64,000 nucleotides of DNA, taken from NCBI RefSeq assembly GCF_018588585.1, contig NZ_JAEUFG010000011.1, forward strand, positions 118,872 to 182,871, in the 5' to 3' direction. Position numbers and translations under genes: made by a program. The notes beneath the pieces were generated by a model that was given only the letters and a program-made list of their open reading frames with translations, had not been told where the DNA came from and ran no database searches. This DNA is from Bacillus sp. SM2101 (GTDB lineage: Bacteria > Bacillota > Bacilli > Bacillales > SM2101). Numbering within the stretch: the first letter of the stretch is position 1; the number at the start of each line of letters is the position of its first letter. This document shows, piece by piece, positions 46,254 through 55,084 of the stretch.

Positions 46254-48146
46254 GTGGGGAAAATTATTGAATTAGATGATCAGCTTGCTAATAAAATCGC
46301 AGCAGGGGAAGTAGTTGAGAGACCAGCCTCAGTTGTAAAAGAATTGGTTGAAAATGCAATAGATGCGCATAGCACTGTTATCGAAATTGAACTAGAAGAG
46401 GCAGGATTAGCAAAAATTCGAGTGATTGATAATGGGGATGGCATCGAACCAGATGATTGCCTTGTGGCTTTTTCACGTCATGCTACGAGTAAAATCATAG
46501 ATGAAAATGACCTGTTTAGAATACGGACGCTTGGATTCAGAGGTGAAGCATTACCCAGTATTGCTTCCGTATCCGAGCTAGAGATGAAGACGAGTACTGG
46601 TGAAGAAGCGGGTACGTACATTTCTATTAAAGGTGGTGAGCTCGCTAGTCATCAACGTACTGATAGTCGTAAAGGCACGGATATAACAGTGTCTAATTTG
46701 TTTTATAATACACCAGCTAGATTAAAATATATGAAAACGATCAATACCGAGTTAGGTAATATTACTGATATCGTTAATCGTCTAGCTTTAGCATACCCAT
46801 CAATTTCATTTAAATTAATCCATAATGGAAAAAAACTACTTTTAACAAATGGTAATGGTAATTTGAAACAAGTAATAGCAGCGATATATGGAGTATCTAT
46901 TGCTAAGAAAATGATTCCAATATCGATTCAATCTTTAGATTTTGAGGTGAAGGGATTCATTTCATTACCTGAACTTACGAGAGCATCTAGGAATTACATC
47001 TCTACGATGATAAATGGGAGATATATTAAAAACTACTCTATTGTGAAAGCAATTCAAAACGGTTATCATACATTACTACCAATCGGTAGATATCCAATTA
47101 TCGTATTGGAAATTAACATGGACCCTTTATTAATAGATGTAAATGTCCATCCTTCGAAACTTGAGGTGCGACTTAGTAAGGAGTCTGAGCTAAACGACTT
47201 AATAGGAGCACAGATTGAAAAAGAATTTAAAACTAAGCAGCTCATTCCTGAAGCAAACCCATTTACAAAGAGAACAGAACGAACAGTTCAACAAGATTTT
47301 ACGTTGGAACATCATGCATTAAGTAACGATACACATGGTGAGCCTGTTTTGCCTGTAGAAAAGAAAACAGGTATTCATTCACAAAGTGAAAACGTGGTTA
47401 ATGTCATTAAGGAAAATGAAGATGAGTTTATGCATGATGAAATTAGTGCTTATCATGCGTCACTTGAACCAGAAAGAATACAACTAGATAATGATAACGA
47501 TGTTTCTGAGATAGAGGAAGAAAAATTAACGGATTTGGAAGATTTTGTTGCAGATCATACGCAACGTGTCCCACCACTATATCCTATTGGCCAAATGCAT
47601 GGAACTTACATTTTAGCTCAAAATGAACAAGGCCTTTATATTATCGACCAACATGCTGCTCAAGAAAGAATTAAATATGAATACTATCGTGAAAAAGTCG
47701 GTCAAGTTACTTCAGAGGTTCAACAGCTGTTGTTGCCACTAACTTTAGAATATTCACAAGATGAATATGTACTTATAAATGAGCATAAAGAAGAGTTAGC
47801 CCAATGTGGGGTGTTGTTAGAGCCTTTTGGACACCATTGTTTTATCGTTCGATCTCACCCGACTTGGTTCCCAGTAGGAGATGAGACAACGATCATAGAG
47901 GATATGATTGAGCAAGTGCTACAAATGCAAAAAGTTGATGTGAAAAAACTTCGTGAAGAAGCTGCGATTATGATGAGCTGTAAAGCTTCGATTAAAGCTA
48001 ATCAACATCTTAAAGAGGAAGAAATTTTTTCTTTACTTGAACAGCTTCGACAATCGAGTGACCCATTTACATGTCCACACGGTAGACCCATCATCATTCA
48101 TTATACGACCTATGAAATGGAAAAAATGTTTAAACGAGTTATGTAA
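46254..48146 (+). CDS. mutL: DNA mismatch repair endonuclease MutL
   Basis: 630 residues. I chose GTG 46254 (TTGGAGGTGAT upstream; product [20 protein letters not shown], like B. subtilis). GHKL ATPase motifs: [35 protein letters not shown]. An acidic linker of about 80 residues leads to the C-terminal nicking domain with the endonuclease motif [12 protein letters not shown] from residue 465, then ASIKANQHL and CPHGRP, the metal-site motifs found in MutL of bacteria lacking MutH. It shares a locus with mutS but is separated from it by a terminator and a repeat. Confidence 0.96.
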   Translation: MGKIIELDDQLANKIAAGEVVERPASVVKELVENAIDAHSTVIEIELEEAGLAKIRVIDNGDGIEPDDCLVAFSRHATSKIIDENDLFRIRTLGFRGEALPSIASVSELEMKTSTGEEAGTYISIKGGELASHQRTDSRKGTDITVSNLFYNTPARLKYMKTINTELGNITDIVNRLALAYPSISFKLIHNGKKLLLTNGNGNLKQVIAAIYGVSIAKKMIPISIQSLDFEVKGFISLPELTRASRNYISTMINGRYIKNYSIVKAIQNGYHTLLPIGRYPIIVLEINMDPLLIDVNVHPSKLEVRLSKESELNDLIGAQIEKEFKTKQLIPEANPFTKRTERTVQQDFTLEHHALSNDTHGEPVLPVEKKTGIHSQSENVVNVIKENEDEFMHDEISAYHASLEPERIQLDNDNDVSEIEEEKLTDLEDFVADHTQRVPPLYPIGQMHGTYILAQNEQGLYIIDQHAAQERIKYEYYREKVGQVTSEVQQLLLPLTLEYSQDEYVLINEHKEELAQCGVLLEPFGHHCFIVRSHPTWFPVGDETTIIEDMIEQVLQMQKVDVKKLREEAAIMMSCKASIKANQHLKEEEIFSLLEQLRQSSDPFTCPHGRPIIIHYTTYEMEKMFKRVM

Positions 48147-48725
48147 GTTTAAACAATGAGTAATAAGAATTAACAAGGCTAATATAATAGTGTTATGCCG
48201 ACTCAACAAAAGTCAATAAACACTTTTGTCTCCAGAATGTTGATTATTTTGCGACCCTTGTCGTAAACTGTGCTGCTCCCATACTAAATTAGATATTCAA
48301 TGCGCTGTTTATTTAAGGAAGAACCTGCGAGCTATATGATTGCGTGTATCGTTCTTGTTCGATAAACATCAGTCATTGTGAAAACAGCTTATATATCATC
48401 ATGTTTAGCTTAATGGGAGCAAATCTACCTTAGCCTAAAAAAATGAAAAATATAATGGAGAGACTCACGCTGTCCTTTTGCAACTTTTATGTAAAATGGT
48501 CTTATTCTCTACTTTTATACATTCACGTTTGCTTAAAAGATTTTTGCTAATATAAGGTGATTAGTGATTTATAACGAAAGCGTTATCATGTCTGGAGATT
48601 ATAAAATTATTGTGTAGAGTTGTTAAAAAGTATTCATTTTTGGTTATACTATATGAATGTTTAATTAACAAAATTGGATATGTTATGATTTGACTGCAAT
48701 AGATATAGAAAGTAGTGATCATTAG
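48147..48725. other. Intergenic region mutL - miaA
   Basis: 580 bp. A hairpin at 48206-48229 (ACAAAAGT / ACTTTTGT) without a U run, a decayed repeat copy, and a cre-like CGAAAGCGTTATCA at 48575-48588 with one mismatch to consensus. No gene is seen; the minus frame at 48561-48743 has no family resemblance and overlaps the miaA start. Confidence 0.45.
48253..48391 (-). repeat. Dispersed repeat copy (minus, strongly decayed)
   Basis: ACCCTTGTCGTAAACTGTGC then TGCTCCC at the left, GAAGAACCTGCGAGC in the centre and CAGTCATTGTGAAAACAGCTT at the right, each recognisable but mutated. Confidence 0.45.
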
Positions 48726-49670
48726 TTGAATGAAACAGAACAAAAAGTTGTTGTGATTGTAGGTCCGACAGCTGTTGGAAAAACAAAATTAAGCATAGAG
48801 CTAGCGAAAAAGTTAAATGGGGAGATTATTAGTGGTGACTCTATGCAAATATATCGGGGAATGGATATTGGTACTGCAAAAATAAAACAAGAAGAGATGG
48901 AAGGGATCGAGCATCATTTAATTGATATTAAAGATCCTCATGAATCTTTTTCTGTAGCAGAATTTCAAATGATCGTTCGAAGTTTAATTAGCGATATCCA
49001 GTCACGAGGGAAGCTTCCGATGATTGTAGGAGGTACTGGTTTATACATTCAAGCGGTTTTGTATGATTACCAATTCTCCAGTCAACCGACTGACCTTTCA
49101 TATCGTAATCGCTTACAAGCAAAAGCTGATAATGGTGAATCACATTCGTTATATAATGAACTAAAAAAAGTTGATCCACTCAGTATTGAACGGATTCACC
49201 CACATAATGTGAGACGCGTTATACGCGCACTTGAAGTTTACCATGTGACGGGTAAACCAATGTCTGAGTTGCAACAAGACCAGAAACAAGATATATTATA
49301 TGATAATGCACTTATCGGCTTAACGATGGATCGAGCAAAATTATATGAAAGAATCAATGCACGCGTGGACCTTATGTTTGATCAAGGTCTTGTGAATGAA
49401 GCTCACGATCTTTATGAAAGAGGCATAAGGGATTGCCAATCAATTCAAGCGATAGGTTATAAAGAACTATATGAGCATTTTGACGGCAAAATAACGTTAG
49501 CAGATGCGAAAGATAGCTTAAAGCAAAATTCACGACGGTATGCCAAACGACAGTTAACGTGGTTTAGAAACAAGATGGACATTGAATGGTTTGATATGAC
49601 TGATACTAGTCATCTTAATGAAAAGTTAACGGATATTTTCGATTACATAGCAGGAAAGCTCAAACTTTAA
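48726..49670 (+). CDS. miaA: tRNA dimethylallyltransferase MiaA
   Basis: Adds the dimethylallyl group to A37 of tRNA, the substrate later used by MiaB upstream. 314 residues. P-loop GPTAVGKT at 13-20, GDSMQIYRGMDIGTAK and the HLIDI segment, then the RRVIRALEVY tRNA-binding helix and YAKRQLTWFRN. The TTG start at 48726 has only a weak ribosome site, but the product (MNETEQKVVVIVGPTAVGKT) aligns with B. subtilis MiaA. Hfq follows 41 bp downstream, as in many bacteria. Confidence 0.95.
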   Translation: MNETEQKVVVIVGPTAVGKTKLSIELAKKLNGEIISGDSMQIYRGMDIGTAKIKQEEMEGIEHHLIDIKDPHESFSVAEFQMIVRSLISDIQSRGKLPMIVGGTGLYIQAVLYDYQFSSQPTDLSYRNRLQAKADNGESHSLYNELKKVDPLSIERIHPHNVRRVIRALEVYHVTGKPMSELQQDQKQDILYDNALIGLTMDRAKLYERINARVDLMFDQGLVNEAHDLYERGIRDCQSIQAIGYKELYEHFDGKITLADAKDSLKQNSRRYAKRQLTWFRNKMDIEWFDMTDTSHLNEKLTDIFDYIAGKLKL

Positions 49671-49711
49671 GCGAATAATTATGTATATATAGAAAAGAGG
49701 AGGACGAAATT

Positions 49712-49936
49712 ATGAAGCAATCAATTAATATTCAAGATCAATTTTTAAATCAAGTTAGAAAAGATGGAGCATTTGTAACAGTTTTCTTATTAAATGGATT
49801 TCAATTGAGAGGACAAATAAAAGGATTTGATAATTTTACTGTTTTGCTTGAGACAGAAGGCAAACAGCAATTAATTTATAAACATGCGATTTCAACCTTT
49901 GCACCTCAAAAAAATATTCAAATAGATTTTGAATAA
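49712..49936 (+). CDS. hfq: RNA chaperone Hfq
   Basis: 74-residue Sm-like hexameric RNA-binding protein. [20 protein letters not shown] (Sm1 region with the conserved Gln), [20 protein letters not shown] and the Sm2 IYKHAISTF are present. ATG with GAGGAGGAC upstream. It probably forms a transcript with miaA and is closed by a terminator. Confidence 0.97.
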   Translation: MKQSINIQDQFLNQVRKDGAFVTVFLLNGFQLRGQIKGFDNFTVLLETEGKQQLIYKHAISTFAPQKNIQIDFE

Positions 49937-49944
49937 ATTGTAAG

Positions 49945-49978
49945 AATAACCTACTAATTAACGTAGGTTATTTTTTTT
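49945..49978 (+). terminator. Terminator of miaA-hfq
   Basis: AATAACCTAC pairs with GTAGGTTATT, followed by TTTTTT, 9 bp after hfq. Confidence 0.94.
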
Positions 49979-49983
49979 GAACG

Positions 49984-50075
49984 AGCTGTTATCGTAATGA
50001 TTGTTGTTTTTCTACTAAGGAATAAGCAAGCATACATAGGTTTCACGATATCTTTATCGAATGATAAATTATTGC
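49984..50075 (+). repeat. Dispersed repeat, left half only (plus)
   Basis: AGCTGTTATCGTAATGATTG then TTG and CACGATATCTTTATCGAATG resemble the left arm and centre. The right arm is missing. Confidence 0.42.
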
Positions 50076-50103
50076 TTTTCACATTCATTAATGGAGATGT
50101 GCT

Positions 50104-50211
50104 ATGAAAAATAATAAAATAGCACTGTACGTTTCTTTAATAGTATGTATTAGTAGGATTTCCGATGCTTTTTCTCTTTACCTTTATTTTCAGGATACTG
50201 AGGTTTTCTAG
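50104..50211 (+). CDS. Possible 35-residue small membrane ORF
   Basis: ATG 50104, preceded by GGAG 6-7 nt upstream, opens a frame that begins MKNNKIALYVSLIVCISRIS, a basic start and hydrophobic stretch like a signal peptide or single membrane helix, and stops after 35 codons. It may be a short gene or the head of a truncated one in this decayed region. No family is recognised. Confidence 0.25.
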   Translation: MKNNKIALYVSLIVCISRISDAFSLYLYFQDTEVF

Positions 50212-50383
50212 TTGGAGTATTCCACCTTCCTTGACTGCGGGACTTCCTGGTTTGATGACCACTCTTAATCAAATTAAAAAGAGGGAAGTCATGGTTAAAG
50301 ATGAAGCCTGTTTATGACATATTAGGGGTGTTTAAGTTATGCATCTAAATGCAATGTTAAAAATTCACCACAATAACTGAACT

Positions 50384-50417
50384 AATGAGACCGTTATCAT
50401 GGTCTCATTTTTTTTAT
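50384..50417 (+). terminator. Orphan strong terminator
   Basis: AATGAGACC at 50384-50392 pairs with GGTCTCATT at 50401-50409, followed by TTTTTTT. No convincing gene lies upstream on this strand, so it may end a small RNA or be a relic. Confidence 0.82.
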
Positions 50418-50512
50418 GGCTGTGTTAATCTTAAAGTTGAATTGAATAAAATTTATGGAAGCCCCCACTATAAGATTTTCCTGTTTATTTTACTTCAAAA
50501 AGTCTACCATAC

Positions 50513-50779
50513 TTACATTGGAAAATACCCCTTTGTCACATAAACAAATATTAAAACAGGAACAAAACTAAAGACCACGAATAAATTGCTTAATGCTATC
50601 AATCTATTTTTAGATAAATAGCCTACATAAAATCCTATTGGGTTAAGAAATAACGTTAACACCCCATAAGGTTCTTGGATGTTAAATACTAAATAAGGAA
50701 CCCAAGAAAGAAGGCCGATAAGAAAAATGGTAACAGAAAGCCCAAAATATATTTTTGTTTTCAAAGCGACGTGACTCAA
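50513..50779 (-). CDS. Small hydrophobic protein, unknown
   Basis: An 88-residue frame on the minus strand with three or four predicted membrane helices (IYFGLSVTIFLIGLLSWVPY, VLTLFLNPIGFYVGYL, IALSNLFVVFSFVPVLIFVY). It starts at TTG with AAGGTGG about 12 nt upstream. I do not recognise a family. It lies in the otherwise decayed hfq-spoVK gap, beside a transposase remnant, and could be accessory. Hydrophobic pattern and ribosome site favour a real gene. Confidence 0.55.
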   Translation of the reverse strand: MSHVALKTKIYFGLSVTIFLIGLLSWVPYLVFNIQEPYGVLTLFLNPIGFYVGYLSKNRLIALSNLFVVFSFVPVLIFVYVTKGYFPM

Positions 50780-50864
50780 TAGTCACGACACCACCTTTTT
50801 ACAGAATTAGTTTTTTTAATCTACAATCATTCGTTCTTTGGAGTTTATTTATTGTATGTATCAA

Positions 50865-51398
50865 TTAATTTTTTTCATATCCTAATGAACGCTTGTTCTG
50901 ATAATCAACTCGTTGAGACTTGAATTTTGTCAAGCGTAAACTATCATAAGTGTCTGTCATTTCAAATACAAATGATGTTAATAAAAAGTCATTATTATTG
51001 TGCTCTGTACTTTCGTTACTACGACTATCAACAAATAAGAACTAAGTAAGGGAGTAATCAAGATACTTTGAAGCTACACCCTTAAAACGGACAATCCATT
51101 ATTTCATACGAGAATGGAGACTATTTACATATTGAATATGGTATAGACCTTTAATAACGTGTATACCATCATTAGCTTTAATTCTATAATGTTCTAATCC
51201 TTTTTCTTTGGCATATGTTTTATAGGCTCTCCAAGCGTATGTGACGAGTACGTTGTCAGGTGTCAGCTTAGAACCAATCATAATATCAATCTGTGTATTC
51301 ACAACACGCCCCCATACAAGCAACCATGGAGACAGTTGCTTTCGAGCGATCTCTGGCAACAAGTACTAAAACCTGTTCGAGACTAAATCCTCTGAGGG
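50865..51398 (-). pseudogene. IS1595-family transposase remnant
   Basis: Translation of the minus strand gives a transposase-like chain: RGFSLEQVLVLVARDRSKAT in one frame, then LTPDNVLVTYAWRAYKTYAK, KANDGIHVIKGLYHIQ and YVNSLHSRMK in another. The frame changes at the five-C run 51309-51313 (one extra base). A TAA at 51099-51101 and a TAG at 51042-51044 interrupt WIVRFKGVASKYLDYSL. The frame then runs to a stop at 50865. The N-terminus is missing and I see no inverted repeats, so this is a dead fragment. How far the C-terminal part belongs to the transposase is uncertain. Confidence 0.72.
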
Positions 51399-51859
51399 TC
51401 AAAAATAATTTAACACTTTGTTTGATATATTAGCCTTAAAAAGTTAGTTGTTATAGGTTCTGGTGTGGATTGAATTAAAGTAGTAAAAATAAATCGATAC
51501 TCTTACCCATCCTTTTATATGTTTCACCAATGTTCTTACAGATGTAACCGAGACTATCTTATTGAAATCCTTAGTTCTAACTGGAATAAACTGCTATTTA
51601 CTATGTTGCCTGTACAAAACATAATAAACCTTAATGTCATTTTATTTTATAGATTTAAGTTTGACAAATTAGACGGGTTAATAGTTGATAATGAATTTAA
51701 GAAAAAATTGCAGAAATTTGTTAATAAGCTATAAACAAAATATACCACCTTTCCTTTGCTATTACAGTTAATATGATTCCATATGGAGTTTTGTTATAGG
51801 CATTTGTCACAATTTTATTTTTCGTACGTATACTAGTAATGAATGTGAGGTGAAATCGC

Positions 51860-52807
51860 TTGAATCAACCTATGACGATGAAAAATAATGGTCAAATCAA
51901 TATTATACTTAATAATCAACAAAAGAAAATTGAGGTTAAACGACATCAACAAACTGATGTATATAATAAGCCGTTCCCTTCTCAACATAATATACTTAAA
52001 GAAATTGAAGATGAGCTCCTTTCTCTTGTCGGAATGGAAGAAATCAAACGGATTGTTAAAGAAATATATGCATGGATTTTTATTAACAAGAAACGTGAGG
52101 AAGAGGGGCTAAAACCAGGTAAACAAGTGCTGCATATGATGTTCAAAGGTAATCCTGGAACGGGAAAAACAACTGTTGCCAGATTATTAGGAAAACTATT
52201 TGTTCGTATGAATGTGTTATCGAAAGGACATCTGATTGAGGCTGAGAGGGCAGATTTAGTAGGAGAATATATTGGGCATACTGCACAAAAAACTCGCGAG
52301 CTTATTAAGCGTGCTATGGGAGGAATCTTATTTATAGATGAGGCTTACTCACTTGCTCGAGGTGGGGAAAAAGATTTTGGTAAAGAAGCAATTGATACAT
52401 TAGTCAAGCATATGGAAGACAAACAAAATGAATTTATTTTAATTCTAGCTGGGTATTCAAAGGAAATGGAGCATTTTTTATCGCTCAATCCGGGTCTATA
52501 TTCTAGGTTCCCATTAGTTATAGATTTTCCAGACTATACTGTTGACCAATTGATGGAAATCGCTTCAAGAATGATCTCCGAAAGAGATTATACATTTCAC
52601 CAAGAAGCTGAGTGGAAATTACGCAATCATTTACTATCTATTAGAAACTCATTACATCCTGCTTCTTTTAGTAATGGACGTTATGTTAGAAACGTAATAG
52701 AAAAGTCAGTTCGTGTTCAAGCAATGAGGTTGTTATTTCAAGAAGAACTCGATAGAAAACAGCTAATGACCATTAATAGTGAGGACTTATTAATTAGTGA
52801 TATATAA
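51860..52807 (+). CDS. spoVK: Stage V sporulation protein K (AAA ATPase)
   Basis: 315-residue AAA+ ATPase of the CbbX/SpoVK type, needed late in sporulation. Walker A GNPGTGKT at 97-104, Walker B GGILFIDEAYSLARGG and sensor/arginine region NPGLYSRFPLVIDFPDY are present. TTG start at 51860 with GAGGTGA upstream. The mother-cell promoter expected for this gene is not clear to me, although CGTATACTAG near 51828 vaguely resembles a sigma-E -10. It precedes hflX as in B. subtilis, separated here by an inserted minus-strand gene. Confidence 0.92.
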   Translation: MNQPMTMKNNGQINIILNNQQKKIEVKRHQQTDVYNKPFPSQHNILKEIEDELLSLVGMEEIKRIVKEIYAWIFINKKREEEGLKPGKQVLHMMFKGNPGTGKTTVARLLGKLFVRMNVLSKGHLIEAERADLVGEYIGHTAQKTRELIKRAMGGILFIDEAYSLARGGEKDFGKEAIDTLVKHMEDKQNEFILILAGYSKEMEHFLSLNPGLYSRFPLVIDFPDYTVDQLMEIASRMISERDYTFHQEAEWKLRNHLLSIRNSLHPASFSNGRYVRNVIEKSVRVQAMRLLFQEELDRKQLMTINSEDLLISDI

Positions 52808-52832
52808 CTGTAATTGTTTTAGGTTAATAAAA

Positions 52833-52884
52833 AATAGAGGGTGATACGTTATTTTAGCACTACGCATCATCCTCATTTTTTATT
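52833..52884 (+). terminator. Terminator of spoVK
   Basis: GAGGGTGAT pairs with ATCATCCTC (one G-U) around a long loop and is followed by ATTTTTTATT. Confidence 0.78.
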
Positions 52885-52998
52885 AATATGTAATAAGGTT
52901 TTATTTATCTAACAAAGTACACATTTATAAATCTGTATAGAATTCATATTAAATGCAAATTTAATACGGTAGTAACAGAAAGAAAGCTACTTCCTATA

Positions 52999-53143
52999 GA
53001 GAGTTTTTTGCGTACCAAGTTATAAGCGCGTATCCATCTAGTGGTCGTGGCATCTTTTCTTCTCATAAGATAGATTCAATCATTTTTTAAAAATAGTTTC
53101 TAAACTATTACAATAAAAGAACAAAAGGTAATGAAAGAGCCTT
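52999..53143 (+). repeat. Dispersed repeat copy (plus), touching a stop codon
   Basis: AGAGAGTTTTTTGCGTACCA at the left, CGTGGCATCTTTTCTTCTCA in the centre and AACAAAAGGTAATGAAAGAG then CTT at the right. The last bases coincide with the TAA of the minus-strand gene at 53142. Confidence 0.85.
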
Positions 53144-54593
53144 AATAAAAACCAATTTTTTGTGAATCCTGTTGATCCTCTTGTTTGAAGCTTATATTTT
53201 CAAGGTCAGTAAGTAAACTTTTTCTAGTAGGGTTGAAAACATGAGGAATTTCATTGTTCTGCATTAACAATGATTTCTCTTCACTTGCTAATAGATAGGT
53301 TATTTCATCGGAATACAAAGGAAGAACATTAAAGAAATGGACCTTCTTTTGTACATTTATATCAACTTCAAAAAATTCTCTATCAAACAACAAAGGAGGA
53401 AGTAATATAGATCCTGTCATCTTTATATTGTTTGTAAAAGGCTCCGCCGGATCTTGAAGATTGATACTCCACAAAGACAGTGGCTCCTTATCTTTATTTA
53501 AGTGAGGGTATTTAGCAAGGTGTTTAAGTAATCGGAGTGGAAAGTAATTATCCTCGTTTGTGAATCCTTCGTCAGACACTTCCCAATTTGCTGGGACCGA
53601 AATCATTAGTTCACTATATTTCCAACCATCCGGTAATTCATTTATAGGTAGGTCGCTCATTCCCATCGTAATAAAAGTATGGAATGGTTTATCTTTAGTG
53701 GCACCTATATGATATATATCGATGCTAACAGTGTCAGTAACTTCTTCTACATATTGATTTTTGATCTCCCCTATGTATGTCTCAATATGGTATTCAATTA
53801 TGTCCCTAGCATCTATATCTATAGGGTGCGAAGAAAGTAAGCTGTCTGTTTCCCAAGGAATTTTAACCCAAGGACTTAAAGGGTTTTCTAGCAACCAATT
53901 TAACGTTTTATGATATCTTTTCTCCATTTTTTTATTTAAGCTTACTTGTTGCATCCAAAAAGTTGCACCTGTCATAAAACTTTCTGCATACTCTTTCCAG
54001 CCTGAAAACATGTTGGCTGCTTTGAAAGATATTTTTTTCAATAGCACCTTGCCTTCATCTTCTGTAATATAACCGAACGCGACACCATCACATACTAACA
54101 TAGCTTCACGAGCAAAATCGAATGCAGCTGCCTCGATATGCATGTTATTTGTTTTTGTTTCATACTGAAAGCGGTGCCCTTCATATTTAAGCCAGTGAAT
54201 TTGTTTTAACAATGTTCCTCTATCATAGATTCCCCATTCATCTTTAAATTTCTTTTTAAGAAATTCTAGTTTATCCTCAGGCAAGACTTCTGTAAACAAA
54301 TATACTGAATTATCTTCATTCCAATCTAATTGTAAAATTGGACCATGCATATAAATTTCTACAAACATTGCCTTTAAGGCGATTCCAAATCTTTCTTCAT
54401 CAGATTTTTGGTATGCTTGACTCCACAATGCCTCATATGTCTTTTCATGTTCGTCTTCTTCATGTATTAACTCTTCTTTGGCTTCTTCTACACCTTCCTT
54501 TATGCCTTCTCTAACTCCCTCCAGAATAGTTTTTCCTACTTTCCAAACGATAATAAGACCAATGATTGCTGCTACAATCCATTTGATTGCCAT
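53142..54593 (-). CDS. Membrane-anchored DUF1266-SUFU-like fusion protein
   Basis: 483 residues. An N-terminal membrane helix (AIKWIVAAIIGLIIVWKVG) and a charged amphipathic helix (EGVREGIKEGVEEAKEEL) precede a domain resembling DUF1266 (WGIYDRGTLLKQIHWLKYEG, AFDFAREAMLVCDGVAFGYI, SGWKEYAESFMTGATFWMQQ). The second half resembles the bacterial SUFU/YwqN-type family (VSIDIYHIGATKDKPFHTFI, TMGMSDLPI, SELMISVPANWEVSDE, FPLRLLKHLAKYPHLN, plus LPPLLFDREFFEV). Both families are known as immunity-type modules of polymorphic toxin systems. No toxin gene is adjacent. AGGAGATATAACAGTC precedes ATG 54593. It interrupts the spoVK-hflX order on the opposite strand. Confidence 0.7.
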   Translation of the reverse strand: MAIKWIVAAIIGLIIVWKVGKTILEGVREGIKEGVEEAKEELIHEEDEHEKTYEALWSQAYQKSDEERFGIALKAMFVEIYMHGPILQLDWNEDNSVYLFTEVLPEDKLEFLKKKFKDEWGIYDRGTLLKQIHWLKYEGHRFQYETKTNNMHIEAAAFDFAREAMLVCDGVAFGYITEDEGKVLLKKISFKAANMFSGWKEYAESFMTGATFWMQQVSLNKKMEKRYHKTLNWLLENPLSPWVKIPWETDSLLSSHPIDIDARDIIEYHIETYIGEIKNQYVEEVTDTVSIDIYHIGATKDKPFHTFITMGMSDLPINELPDGWKYSELMISVPANWEVSDEGFTNEDNYFPLRLLKHLAKYPHLNKDKEPLSLWSINLQDPAEPFTNNIKMTGSILLPPLLFDREFFEVDINVQKKVHFFNVLPLYSDEITYLLASEEKSLLMQNNEIPHVFNPTRKSLLTDLENISFKQEDQQDSQKIGFY

Positions 54594-54625
54594 GACTGTT
54601 ATATCTCCTCTCTGTTATTTTTATT

Positions 54626-54785
54626 AGGCTGTGTTCGTATCAAGTTGTTGTCTTTCATACTAAAACAGAAGCACGCATTCGGTTAGTCTAGATTTTTTGT
54701 CTTCTTTAGACAGTTAGTATACGGTATGATCATTATGTAACTGTCAAATTTAGTTAAATAGTAAACAAGTATACGAAAAGAGCCT
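54626..54785 (+). repeat. Dispersed repeat copy (plus)
   Basis: AGGCTGTGTTCGTATCAAGT then TGTTG at the left, GATTTTTTGTCTTCTTTAGA in diverged centre and AAACAAGTATACGAAAAGAG then CCT at the right. It sits just upstream of the minus-strand gene. The rest of the gap to hflX (54790-55080) is AT-rich with nothing I can name. Confidence 0.78.
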
Positions 54786-55084
54786 AGAATTATTTAACCG
54801 AAAGCTCGTCTAATATTTTTACGGGTGAATAAAAATAATAGAGCAAGATTGAATATATATACTATATATTCTGAATTTTATAATAACAAATTATTAATAC
54901 CAAAATCTACAAGGAAATAGTCACGCATTACTAATACTAAAGTCTTATTTTTTCTATTGATATTCCATATTACATGCGAAAACAAACATATATTAACTCA
55001 TTTCAAATATGTTCGTGAAAAGTCTCTAGTTTTGATATGATAAAAAAGAGTGTTAATTATTATAAAAGGGAAGGTACATGGAGT

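Noticed and set aside
48575..48588. cre-like CGAAAGCGTTATCA upstream of miaA
   Set aside because: The match is fair but there is no clear promoter next to it and no reason for carbon control of miaA. Kept only as a remark in the intergenic entry.
51519..51734. 71-codon plus-strand frame before spoVK
   Set aside because: No ribosome site, no recognisable family, and it lies in a decayed region. The Lys-rich end alone is not evidence.
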